Shown: positions 42,556 to 51,209, counted from the first letter of the stretch. The stretch: DNA of 64,000 nucleotides from Geomonas sp. Red32 (GCF_023652955.1 NZ_JAKLOY010000004.1:186001-250000), one strand, 5' to 3'. Made by a program: numbers and translations. The notes: a model not told the origin generated them from the letters alone.

Positions 42556-43233
42556 TCAGCCGTCGAGACGGACTATCCCCGCCCGCACGGCATACCTGGT
42601 GAGATCGGCGATCGAATTGAGCTTCAGCTTCTTCATGATCTGCTGGCGGTGATTGTCCACCGTCTTGGCGGTCAACTGCAGCTGGAAGGCGATCCCCTTG
42701 GCGTTCTCCCCCCGGGCGATCAGGGAAAGAATCTCCTGCTCCCGGGGGGAGAGGGAGTTCTCCATCCGTGGAGCCGCTTCCTTCACGAGCTCGAGGTACC
42801 CGTCGATGACCAGGGAAAGGATCTCCGGGCAAAGATAGTGGTGACCGGCCGCCAGGGTCCGTACCGCCTCCACCAGCATCTCCGAGGTGTGGTCCTTGAG
42901 GAGGTATCCCCGCGCCCCGGCCTGGAGAGCCTTGGTTACCTGGAGCCGGTCCTCGTACATGGTCATCATGAGAATCCGGGTCTGCGGGTGAAGGGCCAGT
43001 ATCTCCCGGGTGGCGTCGATCCCGTCCATGACCGGCATGTTGACATCCATCACCACCACCTCCGGCCGGAGTTCGCCGGCCAGCTGGACTCCCCGCTTCC
43101 CGTTGTCCGCTTCACCCACCACCGAAATATCGGGGTACTTCCCGAGCAGGTACCTGATCCCCTGCCGCACGATGGCGTGGTCGTCCACCACCAGCACCTT
43201 GATTACCCTAGCATCTTCAACGCTGTACGCCAT
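42556..43233 (-). CDS. NarL/FixJ-family response regulator, paralogue
   Basis: 225 residues from the ATG at 43233. Receiver: VLVVDDHAIVRQGIRYLLGK, Asp in VVVMDVNMPVMDG, Lys in YLLKDHT. LuxR-type HTH: LSPREQEILSLIARGENAKGI to KTVDNHRQQIMKKLKL. It resembles the following gene closely enough to suggest tandem duplication. The two may form heterodimers or answer to one kinase. The upstream spacing of AGGAG to the ATG is long, so the exact start is less certain than the identity. Confidence 0.88.
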   Translation of the reverse strand: MAYSVEDARVIKVLVVDDHAIVRQGIRYLLGKYPDISVVGEADNGKRGVQLAGELRPEVVVMDVNMPVMDGIDATREILALHPQTRILMMTMYEDRLQVTKALQAGARGYLLKDHTSEMLVEAVRTLAAGHHYLCPEILSLVIDGYLELVKEAAPRMENSLSPREQEILSLIARGENAKGIAFQLQLTAKTVDNHRQQIMKKLKLNSIADLTRYAVRAGIVRLDG

Positions 43234-43443
43234 AGTTACCCCTGGCTCCTCGCGGTTTTCATGTAGGCGACGGCCCCTCATCATTAATATTAACGTTGTT
43301 GACGGTGATTGGGGGGGTGGCTAAGATTATCATGGTCCAATGAGAAGGCAAAATTTTTCGCTTCATCCGCGCCGGTAATGAACCAGCGGAGACGGAGCGT
43401 CTAAGCAGCCGCCTGGCGCGGCGTACTTACCAGAGGAAACGCC

Positions 43444-44010
43444 ATGGAACATCTAATGGAAGAGGCTTTCCGTTTCGCGCTGCACACCGAGCTTACCAGT
43501 TACCGCGGTCTGCGCAACGCGGCGCTCATGCACCCGGACAATTACGCAAGAGAGCTGTTGCGCGAGCTCTCCGCCCAGCAATGGGAGATCGTCGAAGAGA
43601 TCGCCAGACGCTGCCCGGAGAAGATAGCGAGCCGCCTGATGCCCGCCGACGACCTGCAACTCCCCGCTCCCCTCCCCTACCCGCGGGAGGCATCCAGCCG
43701 GACGCTGTACCGCCAGTTGCGGGCGGCCCTGGTCGACAAGCAGTGCAGCGCCGAGAAGTACACCATCTTCGCCGCCTCCTTCCGGGACCCCGAGATCTGC
43801 GGCATCTTCCAGCTGGCTCTCAACGGGTCGCAACGGCTTTTGGTGCGGCTCCTCGACGCCTACCGCCAAGCGGACGATACCCTCCACCCTCTCATGCCGA
43901 GCATGCGCAGAAAACGGACCCATCTGCGGTCGATGGCTCCCCCCTCCCCCAACCCGCACACCGAACTGTTCATCTCCCTGCTGGATTCCGGACGCCGTTC
44001 GCTTTCCTGA
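43444..44010 (+). CDS. Hypothetical helical protein, possibly ferritin-like
   Basis: 188 residues. The first two-thirds is helical (EEAFRFALHTELTSYRGLR, ARELLRELSAQQWEIVEEIA; later LRAALVDKQCSAEKYTIFAAS). Spaced Glu and Tyr residues recall the ferritin-like superfamily, but I cannot place the iron ligands with confidence. The tail is Ser/Pro-rich. Its stop is 3 bp from the stop of the decayed yedK-like gene on the other strand, which may mark a deletion junction. Family unknown. Confidence 0.55.
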   Translation: MEHLMEEAFRFALHTELTSYRGLRNAALMHPDNYARELLRELSAQQWEIVEEIARRCPEKIASRLMPADDLQLPAPLPYPREASSRTLYRQLRAALVDKQCSAEKYTIFAASFRDPEICGIFQLALNGSQRLLVRLLDAYRQADDTLHPLMPSMRRKRTHLRSMAPPSPNPHTELFISLLDSGRRSLS

Positions 44011-44012
44011 GA

Positions 44013-44331
44013 TCAGCTGCCGAAAAGGGAACGTGCCGCTTCCCGGCGCTCCACCAGTGCCGGCGAATCGTTTTGGACGCTGTTGACCAGCGGCGAGGCC
44101 TCCCACTGCTGCATGAGCCCGGGCTGCGGCTCCCCGGTCCCGGGACCAGGAGGGGATCAGCCCCCACTGCAAAAGGGCGAGGCTCCGCGTACCCGACAGA
44201 TCCACCCGGACCACCGCCACCGGCTGGGTGGGGGCGATATTGAAGCGGGAGAGGGGCGGGCAAAGCGCGCCCAGGTTGAAGAGTTCGGCCAAAACCTCGG
44301 GGGGAAGATCGAGGGTGAAGCGTCCGCACAT
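44013..44331 (-). pseudogene. Decayed SRAP/YedK (SOS-associated peptidase) gene with internal deletion
   Basis: The first about 66 codons are a normal SRAP N-terminus: MCGRFTLDLPPEVLAELF with catalytic Cys2, RFNIAPTQPVAVV and LQWGLIPSWSRDRG. In a different frame the conserved C-terminus follows directly: PLVNSVQNDSPALVE, then RREAARSLFGS and a stop at 44013. The middle, including NARAET, the catalytic Glu and His regions, is missing, about 120 codons. The gene is broken and cannot crosslink abasic sites. Confidence 0.8.
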
Positions 44332-44355
44332 ACACCGGCTCCGGAGGAAACGGCT

Positions 44356-44733
44356 CTACTTGAGGACGTGGCTCGCCAACATCTTCTGAACCTCGTAGAC
44401 GTTGACGTCCTTGGTGAACTTTTTCTCGATCGGGATGGTCTCGGTCCCGACCCAGATCTTAAGCTCGGCATCCAGGTCGAATGCCGAACCGGTGACCACG
44501 CTGAACTTCATGATCTTGCCGTAGGGGATGGATAGATACTCGATCTGCTTCCCGGACAACCCTTTGACCTCCACCATGATGAGTCTTTTGTTGGTGAAGA
44601 GGAAGGTATCCCTAAAGACGGTGAAGCCTACTTCAATGATCTCCCCGTCGGAGAGGAGAGCTCCGTAATTGGCGTGATACTTTTTGGCCTCCGGAGACCC
44701 TGCGCTCTTCGCCCCACCAGTGAACATTCCCAT
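44356..44733 (-). CDS. Small PH-domain (bPH) protein
   Basis: 125 residues from the second ATG at 44733. GALLSDGEIIEVGFTVFRDT and LFTNKRLIMVEVKGLSGK, then IEYLSIPYGKIMKFSV, follow the bacterial PH-domain (DUF1696-like) pattern. The protein is soluble and its role unknown; members often form rings. It is separate from the mod genes, though downstream of modA on the same strand by 84 bp, so read-through is possible. Confidence 0.8.
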   Translation of the reverse strand: MGMFTGGAKSAGSPEAKKYHANYGALLSDGEIIEVGFTVFRDTFLFTNKRLIMVEVKGLSGKQIEYLSIPYGKIMKFSVVTGSAFDLDAELKIWVGTETIPIEKKFTKDVNVYEVQKMLASHVLK

Positions 44734-44817
44734 GACCGTCCCCCGCATCTTTTAATTATCGGTTGATAGGCACGCTTCTTATCGGTAGCCGGGGCGAAAA
44801 CTGTAGGGATTTACCGC

Positions 44818-45552
44818 TCACTGGCCGGAGAATCCGTACTTCTCCAGCACCTTCTTGGCCTCGGCCCCCTTGAGGAAGGAGAGGAAGGCGGCCGCCTCGG
44901 GATTACGGGCACCGGTGACGGTGAGGGCGAGGGGATAGACGATCCGGTCGTGGAGGTTGGCGGGTACGGTGAAAAGGATACGGGCTTTCTTCGCCTGCAG
45001 CGCATCGGTGCGGTAGACGAAGCCGCCATCCACCTCGCCCCGGTCGGCGTACATCAGGCACTCCCGCACGTCCTTGGTCATCACCAGTTTCTTCTCAACC
45101 TGCTTCGCGACCCCGGCCCTGGTGAGGGCCTCCATGGCGTACTCGCCCGCCGGCACGCTCTTCGGGCTCCCGATGGCGATCCGCTCCAGCTTGACGAGAT
45201 CGCGCAGCGACGACGCCTTCCCGGAAGTCCCGGCGAAGACGAGCGTGTTGTGGGTGAAGATCCCGATACTCCCGGCATCTACCAGCTTCTTCCCCTTGAG
45301 ATACTCCATCCACTCGACGTTGGCCGAGATGAAGATGTCGCCGGGGGCACCGCTCTCTATCTGGCGGGCCAACTGGCCGGAGCCGCCGTAGTTCTTCAAA
45401 AACCGCACGTCGGGATGCCTTTTGGCAAAGCGGTCGCAGAGGTCGTTGACCACCTCCTTAAGACTCGCCGCTACCGAAAGGTTCACCTCTGCCGCCATGG
45501 CCGGCGAAGCGGCCAATAACGCCAACAGCACCATCACCACTATTTTCCTCAT
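44818..45552 (-). CDS. modA: Molybdate ABC transporter substrate-binding protein
   Basis: 244 residues. A signal peptide (MRKIVVMVLLALLAASPAMA) precedes a type II periplasmic binding fold with LSVAASLKEVVNDL, NYGGSGQLARQIESGAPGDIFISAN and the GGFVYRTDA motif. It should bind molybdate or tungstate outside the inner membrane. Unusually, modB and modC do not follow; the next gene is a PH-domain protein. modE lies 202 bp upstream on the same strand but a terminator separates them. The permease genes must be elsewhere, or this protein has another partner. Confidence 0.88.
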   Translation of the reverse strand: MRKIVVMVLLALLAASPAMAAEVNLSVAASLKEVVNDLCDRFAKRHPDVRFLKNYGGSGQLARQIESGAPGDIFISANVEWMEYLKGKKLVDAGSIGIFTHNTLVFAGTSGKASSLRDLVKLERIAIGSPKSVPAGEYAMEALTRAGVAKQVEKKLVMTKDVRECLMYADRGEVDGGFVYRTDALQAKKARILFTVPANLHDRIVYPLALTVTGARNPEAAAFLSFLKGAEAKKVLEKYGFSGQ

Positions 45553-45714
45553 AATCCGTCTCCTCCCGTTTCATCGGCGCCCGGCCAGGCGTTGTCCCGG
45601 GCACCGCCGTATTGCAAACGTTCGTCCCGCCGCATCGCCGTCAGCGCGGCCCGCGGTTCCATCTCCTCAGCCCCAGCCTCAGCCGTTATGGCGAAAATAC
45701 CATAACGCCCAGCC

Positions 45715-45747
45715 GGAAAAAAGGGGTGGCAGCAAGCGCCACCCCTT
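45715..45747 (-). terminator. Intrinsic terminator after modE
   Basis: On the minus strand AAGGGGTGGC pairs with GCCACCCCTT around a 7-nt loop, followed by TTTTCC. It lies 8 bp after the modE stop. Confidence 0.8.
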
Positions 45748-45754
45748 CGCGAAC

Positions 45755-46564
45755 TCAGCTCACCCCGATGATGACCGAGCTCGCCTTGAAAAGGGCGCAG
45801 GCATGGTCGCCCGGCTTAAGATCCAGCCGTTCGGCGCTGCCGTGGGTTATTACCGCGCTCACCGTATTCCCCCCTCCGATCTCGACGTCGATCTCGCTGC
45901 TGACCGGCCCCTGGATCACCTTGGCGACGGTGCCGCAGAAAACGTTGCGGGCGCTGACCTTGGCGTTGTGCAGATCGGTCCCGATGATGACCGAGCTCGC
46001 CTTGATGATGGCGTAGGCCTCGGTCCCGGCGGCAAGGCCGAGGTTCTCCACGGCGCCGTTGGTAATGACCGCCACCAGCGGGACCCCTCCTTTTAGCGTC
46101 AGGGTGACCTCCGAGTTGACCGCTCCCTTGGTGATGCCGGTGACCGTTCCTGCAAAACTGTTGCGTGCGCTGACCTTCATGCTCATCCTCCTTATGAATC
46201 GGAGCAGGTCTTCGGTATCGCCGAGCCTGCTGCCGAGGTTGCCGAGAAGCCGCTGGAGCTCCTCCTGGATCACGCGGTACTGTCCCAGGATCCGTTTTCC
46301 TTCCGGGGTGAGGCTGGTCCCTCCTCCCCCTTTGCCCCCGGTCAGCCGGTCCACCAGCGGCAGGTGGGACATATTATTAATGGTACGCACCATGTCCCAG
46401 GCGGTCTTATAGCTCAACCCGCTGGCCTTGGCGGCCTTGGCGATGGAGCCGAGCTGGTCGATCCTCTCCAGGAGCTCGATCCGCTCGCCTCCCAGAAATC
46501 TCTGCTCGGCCAGGTTGAACCAGAGATGGCCGGAGACTTCCATCTTGTCGTCTCTATTTTTCAT
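45755..46564 (-). CDS. modE: Molybdate-responsive regulator ModE with two Mop domains
   Basis: 269 residues from the ATG at 46564. The winged HTH is in LLERIDQLGSIAKAAKASGL and SYKTAWDMVRTINN, with GGKGGGGTSLTPEGKRIL in the wing. Two Mop/TOBE domains follow (KVSARNSFAGTVTGITKGAV; KVSARNVFCGTVAKVIQGPV), each ending in IIKASSVIIG or LFKASSVIIG. Full-length ModE binds molybdate and controls mod genes. A ModE-like operator lies 150 bp upstream, suggesting autoregulation. It is followed by a terminator and then modA. Confidence 0.9.
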   Translation of the reverse strand: MKNRDDKMEVSGHLWFNLAEQRFLGGERIELLERIDQLGSIAKAAKASGLSYKTAWDMVRTINNMSHLPLVDRLTGGKGGGGTSLTPEGKRILGQYRVIQEELQRLLGNLGSRLGDTEDLLRFIRRMSMKVSARNSFAGTVTGITKGAVNSEVTLTLKGGVPLVAVITNGAVENLGLAAGTEAYAIIKASSVIIGTDLHNAKVSARNVFCGTVAKVIQGPVSSEIDVEIGGGNTVSAVITHGSAERLDLKPGDHACALFKASSVIIGVS

Positions 46565-46646
46565 CGAGCAGATCCCTCTCCCGGTGGTCCCATATCTTCG
46601 CCAGATAGAATAGCAAACAGACTCCGGCTGTAAAGTTACACAAGGC

Positions 46647-46667
46647 GTGCCAAGCCCCCGTTGGCAC
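46647..46667. promoter_or_regulatory. Inverted repeat upstream of modE
   Basis: GTGCCAA-N7-TTGGCAC is a perfect 7-bp-arm palindrome in the 386-bp divergent gap between modE and the hemerythrin gene. TTGGCAC resembles a sigma-54 -24 box, but the matching -12 box is poor, so a protein site is likelier. Confidence 0.4.
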
Positions 46668-46712
46668 TCGACTGGCCATAAAAGCGGCGGCAAATCGGGG
46701 ACCCGTGGGCGA

Positions 46713-46738
46713 GCGTTATGGAGCGTGTTCCATATCGC
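46713..46738. promoter_or_regulatory. ModE-like operator
   Basis: GCGTTATGGA-N6-TCCATATCGC: 10-bp arms with one mismatch and a 6-bp spacer, the same geometry as known ModE sites (ATCGCTATATA-N6-TATATAACGAT). It lies 150 bp upstream of modE and 213 bp upstream of the hemerythrin gene. Confidence 0.55.
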
Positions 46739-46898
46739 CTGCCGCTCTTTACGGCAGCTGCCGATAAAACCGGCAACCGGAAGCCTGAGGCACAAAGGAC
46801 ACCGCCACTTCTCCCGGGGCGGAGTGGGAAAAAACCTGAGTTGACGAACGGGAGAACAGGAGATACCGTCTCAAGACGATATTTTCCCCGCACCTAGC

Positions 46899-46922
46899 AA
46901 GCCCGGCCGGCACCGGGCTTTT
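46899..46922 (+). terminator. Hairpin upstream of the hemerythrin gene (attenuator-like)
   Basis: AAGCCCGG pairs with CCGGGCTT over a 6-nt loop, followed by TT. It lies 28 bp before the hemerythrin ATG, so it could end a short upstream transcript or attenuate the gene. Confidence 0.45.
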
Positions 46923-46950
46923 CAATGCGCCACACAGGAGGAAGCACGAC

Positions 46951-47379
46951 ATGCCGATTATCATCTGGAACGACAGCCTGCAGGTAGGGATCGACGAGGT
47001 CGACCTGCACCACCGCCGTCTGGTCGAACTGCTCAACAAGACCTACGATGCGGTGCTGGCCCGTGAAAACGACAGCCAGGTGGGAGAATGGCTGGACCAG
47101 CTGGTCGATTACGCCACCTACCACTTCAATACCGAAGAGATCATCATGAGTAACGCCCACTACCCGGACCTGGTGGCCCACCTTGCCGAACACCAGAAGT
47201 TCATCACCCGCATCGTCGAGATCCAGCGGGACCACCAAAGCGGGAAGACCCACCTGTCGCTTGAGCTCATGACCTTCCTTAAGGACTGGCTGTTCGACCA
47301 CATCATGAAGACCGACGCAGCCTACGGCAAGTTCGTCGCCGACACGAAGAAAGTTTCCGGAGTTTCCATCGACCTCTGA
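46951..47379 (+). CDS. Bacteriohemerythrin
   Basis: 142 residues. The diiron signature is complete: LHHRRLVELLN, YHFNTEEIIM, LAEHQKFI and DWLFDHIMKTD supply the His, Glu and Asp ligands. These proteins bind oxygen reversibly and may protect anaerobes or deliver O2. ACACAGGAGGAAG precedes the ATG. It is a single gene with a terminator after it. It shares an intergenic region with modE. Confidence 0.93.
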   Translation: MPIIIWNDSLQVGIDEVDLHHRRLVELLNKTYDAVLARENDSQVGEWLDQLVDYATYHFNTEEIIMSNAHYPDLVAHLAEHQKFITRIVEIQRDHQSGKTHLSLELMTFLKDWLFDHIMKTDAAYGKFVADTKKVSGVSIDL

Positions 47380-47409
47380 TCCCCCCATGGTCCGGTAACA
47401 GAAGAGAAA

Positions 47410-47442
47410 GGGTGAGGTGCCGCGGCATCCCACCTTTTTTTT
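47410..47442 (+). terminator. Intrinsic terminator after hemerythrin
   Basis: GGTG-GGTGCC pairs with GGCATC-CACC (10 bp with symmetric bulges), followed by eight T. Confidence 0.8.
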
Positions 47443-47635
47443 GCCTGAGCCCCCTCCCGGCACGGATCCTGTTCAAGTTTTGAACACAGAAAGCGGTTCA
47501 CCCCCTTCGTTGAATTTATAAAAATCAGCTACTTAGCCTTGACAAGAGTTGGCCGGGGAATTGCTGTCATCCCTGACACATTTTGACAATGCTACTCGCC
47601 CCGGACGGGGAACGGGTAAAGACGCGAGGTGACCG

Positions 47636-49195
47636 ATGGTACACGTTCGGCGCGGAGGGTACGGGATCAGGAAAGCCGGGTGGGTGGCACTTGTGGTGGG
47701 GGTGGCCTTTCTCTACGGCTGCGGCGGAAGCGGAGGACTTTCCGGCGGCAATCAGGTCAACCAGTCACCCTCCTCCCGGGACAAACTCTCGGGGGTGATC
47801 AGCGACCGAAACGGCGTCCCCATTGCCGGGGTGACGGTGACGCTCTACTACAACAACAGCAACACGGCGGCGGCCGCCACCACCGATTCCAGCGGCGCAT
47901 ACTCGTTCACGGATCTCTACAACAACCAGTATTCCGACTACGCCGTCTACGCCGAGAAGAGCGGGTTCGCCTTCTATCCCTCGGTCACCGATCCCGCCGG
48001 CAAGGTAATGAGGGAAGACTTCAACGGCAACTACCGCACCGTGATCCGGTTCCTCACCATGCCGTCCCACGACGTGACCGGGGCCAACTTCACCGCCTTC
48101 CGGCCGGGTGACCGGCTGGCGAGCCTCCCTTCCACGGGGGAAGCTACCAGCTACGCAGCCGGGGATGACTATTCCGTACGAGCAGGTGTCACTTGGCCGG
48201 CCACCCGGTTCACCGACCACCAGGACGGCACGGTGACCGATAACCTCACCGGGCTCGTCTGGCTGAAAAATGCCGGCTGCTTCCCGCCGGCCGGCTGGAG
48301 CACCGGCCTCGCCAACGCCAACCAACTCGCCAGCGGCCAGTGCGGGTTGACCGACGGCTCGCTTCCCGGGCAGTGGCGGATGCCGAACGTGAACGAGTTG
48401 GAAAGCCTGGTTGACGTCTCCCAGGCCGCCCCCTCTCTCCCGGCGGGGGCCCCTTTCAGCAATGTCGCCCAGGGGAACGCGTACTGGTCCTCGACCACCT
48501 ACATGGCCGGGATCGCCAATGCGCTGGCGATCCGCTTCACCGACGGCAGGTGGATCAACGGGCAGGACGCCGGGGACGGGAGCTTCTCCAACACCAAGAG
48601 CAGCTCCTCCAACTCCGTCTGGGCAGTGAAATCGGGAGGAACCGGCACCGTTAAGCTGCTCGCCACCGGGCTCTTCTCAGGCCAGGGGGGCGGTTCGGGG
48701 ATATCCTTCGGGGCAGGCGACGATCCGGCCCTGCAACTGGGAACCCCTCTCACCTCGCCCCGCTTCGTCGACAACGGGAACGGGACCCTCTCCGACACGG
48801 TCACCGGCCTCACCTGGCTGAAAAAAGCCGACTGCATCTCCGGGAACTGGTCCGACTCGCTCACCGCCGTCAACGCCCTGTCGACCGGCCAGTGCGGCCT
48901 CACCGACGGCTCTTCCCCCGGCGAATGGCGGATGCCGAACCGCAACGAGATGCTGAGCCTGGCCGACCGGGCCCCCACCTTCCCGATCGCCAACTACTAC
49001 AATGGGATTCCCGGCCCCGACGGCGTCACGGTCACCTTTACTCCGGTTTTCCAGAGCTTCAAGGTCTTCACCTACTACTGGACCTCGACCAGCTACCAGC
49101 CAGACTCCGGGGAGGCCTGGAGCGTGTACAGCTGCGACTTCGGCGTCTACAACCACGCCAAATCCGCCATAGGCTACGCCCTCGCCGTCCGGTGA
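47636..49195 (+). CDS. Lipoprotein with carboxypeptidase-regulatory-like and two DUF1566 domains
   Basis: 519 residues. The signal peptide ends in a lipobox (AFLYGC, Cys29) followed by a Gly/Ser linker. Then comes an Ig-like carboxypeptidase regulatory domain (KLSGVISDRNGVPIAGVTVT, GAYSFTDL) and two DUF1566 (Lcl C-terminal) domains. Each DUF1566 domain starts with TRFTDHQDGTVTDNLTGLVW or RFVDNGNGTLSDTVTGLTW, has WRMPN and ends with YWSST or YWTST. These are surface or periplasmic modules of unknown role. GAGGTGA precedes the ATG. It is a single gene ended by a bidirectional terminator. Confidence 0.85.
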   Translation: MVHVRRGGYGIRKAGWVALVVGVAFLYGCGGSGGLSGGNQVNQSPSSRDKLSGVISDRNGVPIAGVTVTLYYNNSNTAAAATTDSSGAYSFTDLYNNQYSDYAVYAEKSGFAFYPSVTDPAGKVMREDFNGNYRTVIRFLTMPSHDVTGANFTAFRPGDRLASLPSTGEATSYAAGDDYSVRAGVTWPATRFTDHQDGTVTDNLTGLVWLKNAGCFPPAGWSTGLANANQLASGQCGLTDGSLPGQWRMPNVNELESLVDVSQAAPSLPAGAPFSNVAQGNAYWSSTTYMAGIANALAIRFTDGRWINGQDAGDGSFSNTKSSSSNSVWAVKSGGTGTVKLLATGLFSGQGGGSGISFGAGDDPALQLGTPLTSPRFVDNGNGTLSDTVTGLTWLKKADCISGNWSDSLTAVNALSTGQCGLTDGSSPGEWRMPNRNEMLSLADRAPTFPIANYYNGIPGPDGVTVTFTPVFQSFKVFTYYWTSTSYQPDSGEAWSVYSCDFGVYNHAKSAIGYALAVR

Positions 49196-49217
49196 CGCTT
49201 TCATCCCTTCCGAACGC

Positions 49218-49251
49218 AAAAAGGGTTACGGACCGGAGCCGTAACCCTTTT
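49218..49251. terminator. Bidirectional terminator
   Basis: AAAAGGGTTACG pairs with CGTAACCCTTTT around a 9-nt loop, flanked by A and T runs. It serves both the DUF1566 lipoprotein (plus) and the AEC transporter (minus). Confidence 0.85.
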
Positions 49252-49280
49252 CTTTTGCTGCCGCCGCATTGCCCGGACGA

Positions 49281-50186
49281 TCACACCCCGGCGAGGGCGA
49301 GGTTCCAGAGGTAGAGCGTTACGAAGGAAAGCGGGATGCCCACCCCGACCAGCATGCCGACCAGCTGCGGCTTGAGGTCGTGGTCGATGGCGATGATCCC
49401 CGCCGAGATCATCGGTGCCATGGCCGACTCGAAGATGGTCACCTGGGTGACGGGCCCCTTGGCGCCGAGGAACAGGACGTACAGAAGGGCGATCATCGCC
49501 GGCCCCAGGAGGAGCTTGTAGGAAAGCCCGGCAACGAGGGCCTTGGCTTCGGCGCGGATCCCTCCGAACTGGAGCTGGAAGCCGACCGAGAAAAGGGCCA
49601 GCGGGGTGAGGGTGCTCCCGAGCTTCTCCAGCACGCTCACCGTCCAGGACGGAAAAGCCACCGGCCTCAGCAGCAGGGCCAGCACCAGCGCCTGGAACGG
49701 GGGAAAGAGGAGGATCTTCCTGGCCATCTGCCGGGGCGATACCGAACCGGACGAGTAGCAGGTGGCGACCAGGATACCCAGCGTCGAGAGGACCATGAAG
49801 GAGCCGAGCTGGTCGGCCACGATCCCCACCCCCAGGAACTCCTTCCCGTAGTACGCCTCGATCATCGGCAGTCCTACGAACGAGGTGTTCCCAAGCCCCG
49901 CCACCAGGATGAGCGCCCCAACCGTCTCCCGCTCGAGCTTCAGAGCCTTCCCGCTCCCTGCGAACACGATCCAGGCGGCCCCGAAGAGAATCCAGGCCAT
50001 GGCGGCGGTAAGGGCCAGGGTGGCATCCAGCTTGAGGTTGTGGATGTGCAGTACCGCCAGGGCGGGGAGCGAAATGTGAATGATGAAGCCGTTGAGCGCC
50101 GCCGGGGTGGTCGAGGGAAAGCGCCCGTTTCTCCTGAGGCCGATCCCCGCCAGCAGGCAGATTGCGAGAAGAATAATGTTGGCCAT
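49281..50186 (-). CDS. AEC-family (auxin efflux carrier-like) transporter
   Basis: 301 residues with about ten transmembrane helices. The N-terminus (ANIILLAICLLAGIGLRRNG), AALNGFIIHISLPALAV and the helix break AGLGNTSFVGLPMIEAYYG are typical of the family, which exports or imports malonate, malate and similar acids. The substrate is unknown. It ends a four-gene same-strand group with a YhdH-type reductase, an aldo/keto reductase and a TetR regulator, with gaps of 21, 23 and 76 bp. Confidence 0.85.
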   Translation of the reverse strand: MANIILLAICLLAGIGLRRNGRFPSTTPAALNGFIIHISLPALAVLHIHNLKLDATLALTAAMAWILFGAAWIVFAGSGKALKLERETVGALILVAGLGNTSFVGLPMIEAYYGKEFLGVGIVADQLGSFMVLSTLGILVATCYSSGSVSPRQMARKILLFPPFQALVLALLLRPVAFPSWTVSVLEKLGSTLTPLALFSVGFQLQFGGIRAEAKALVAGLSYKLLLGPAMIALLYVLFLGAKGPVTQVTIFESAMAPMISAGIIAIDHDLKPQLVGMLVGVGIPLSFVTLYLWNLALAGV

Positions 50187-50207
50187 GGGTTACCCTTCCC
50201 CCGTTCC

Positions 50208-51209
50208 CTACGGAAGCGCCACCACCACCCGTCCGCGGATCGCTCCCTGCAGGATGGCGTCGATTTTCTCGTCCAGGTTCTCGCGGACAACCTCGGTGGA
50301 AAGCTCGGCGAGCCGCTCCGGTTTCCAGGGTCCGGCCAGCCGCTCCCACGCCTTCTGGCGCGTGGCGACGGGGGCGTTGACCGAGTCGATGCCGACCAGG
50401 GTCACCCCGCGCAGGATGAAGGGGAAGACATTGACGGGGAGATCGGGTGAGCCGACCAGGCCGCAGCAGGTGACGGTACCGCCGTAGCGGATCGATTTCA
50501 GGACCGCCGCCAGGGTCTCCCCGCCTACCACGTCCACCGCCCCCGCCCAGCGCTCCTTCATGAGGGGCCGGTCCCCACCTTCGGTGACCTCCCCGCGGGA
50601 AATGACCTGTGCCGCACCGATCGACCGGAGGAACGCCTCATCGGCGCTCTTGCCGGTCGCCGCCACCACCCGGTACCCCGCCCGGGCCAGGATGGAGACC
50701 GCGAGGCTCCCTACCCCGCCGGTGGCCCCGGTGACCAGGATGTCGCCGTCGGAGGGTTTCACCCCACCCTGTTCCAGCCTCAGTACCGAAAGGGCGGCGG
50801 TGAAGCCGGCGGTGCCGAGCTCCATGCTCTCCTTAAGGGTCAGGCCGCCGGGAAGGCGGACCGCCCAGGAGGAAGGAATCCTTATGTACTCTCCCCAGCC
50901 GCCGTCGGTCTCCATCCCCAGGTCGAAACCGGTGACAATCACCCGGTCCCCCGGCGCAAACGCACCGCTGTCGCAGGCCACGACTTCGCCCGCCGCGTCG
51001 ATCCCGGGGGTGTGCGGGAATTGGCGGGTGACCCCGGGATGGCCGGTGGCGGAAAGGGCATCCTTGTAGTTGAGGGAGGAGTAGCGGACCCGCACCAGGA
51101 GATCCCCATTGCCAAGCTCGGCCAGGGTCCGCTCCTTCAGGCTCCTGACGAACCGCTTATCCTCGGTTTTTTCCACCACTACCGCCTTGAACGTGGTCGC
51201 TAAGTCCAT
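50208..51209 (-). CDS. YhdH/AcuI-type NADPH-dependent oxidoreductase (MDR superfamily)
   Basis: 333 residues from the ATG at 51209 (GAGGAGGG upstream). MDR core: SSLNYKDALSATGHPGVTRQ, HTPGIDAAGEVV and the nucleotide-binding loop LVTGATGGVGSLAVSIL. It belongs to the zinc-free YhdH/AcuI group, which reduces acryloyl-CoA or quinone-like enones. It lies between the aldo/keto reductase and AEC genes. The TetR gene with its own operator lies upstream, so the group may answer to reactive electrophiles such as aldehydes or enones. Confidence 0.85.
   Translation of the reverse strand: MDLATTFKAVVVEKTEDKRFVRSLKERTLAELGNGDLLVRVRYSSLNYKDALSATGHPGVTRQFPHTPGIDAAGEVVACDSGAFAPGDRVIVTGFDLGMETDGGWGEYIRIPSSWAVRLPGGLTLKESMELGTAGFTAALSVLRLEQGGVKPSDGDILVTGATGGVGSLAVSILARAGYRVVAATGKSADEAFLRSIGAAQVISRGEVTEGGDRPLMKERWAGAVDVVGGETLAAVLKSIRYGGTVTCCGLVGSPDLPVNVFPFILRGVTLVGIDSVNAPVATRQKAWERLAGPWKPERLAELSTEVVRENLDEKIDAILQGAIRGRVVVALP

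Noticed and set aside
47600-47640. c-di-GMP (GEMM) riboswitch before the DUF1566 lipoprotein gene
   Set aside because: The end GAGGTGACCGATGG resembles the 3' end of some GEMM RNAs, but the conserved 5' half (GGCAAACC, GACGCAAAGCC) is absent.
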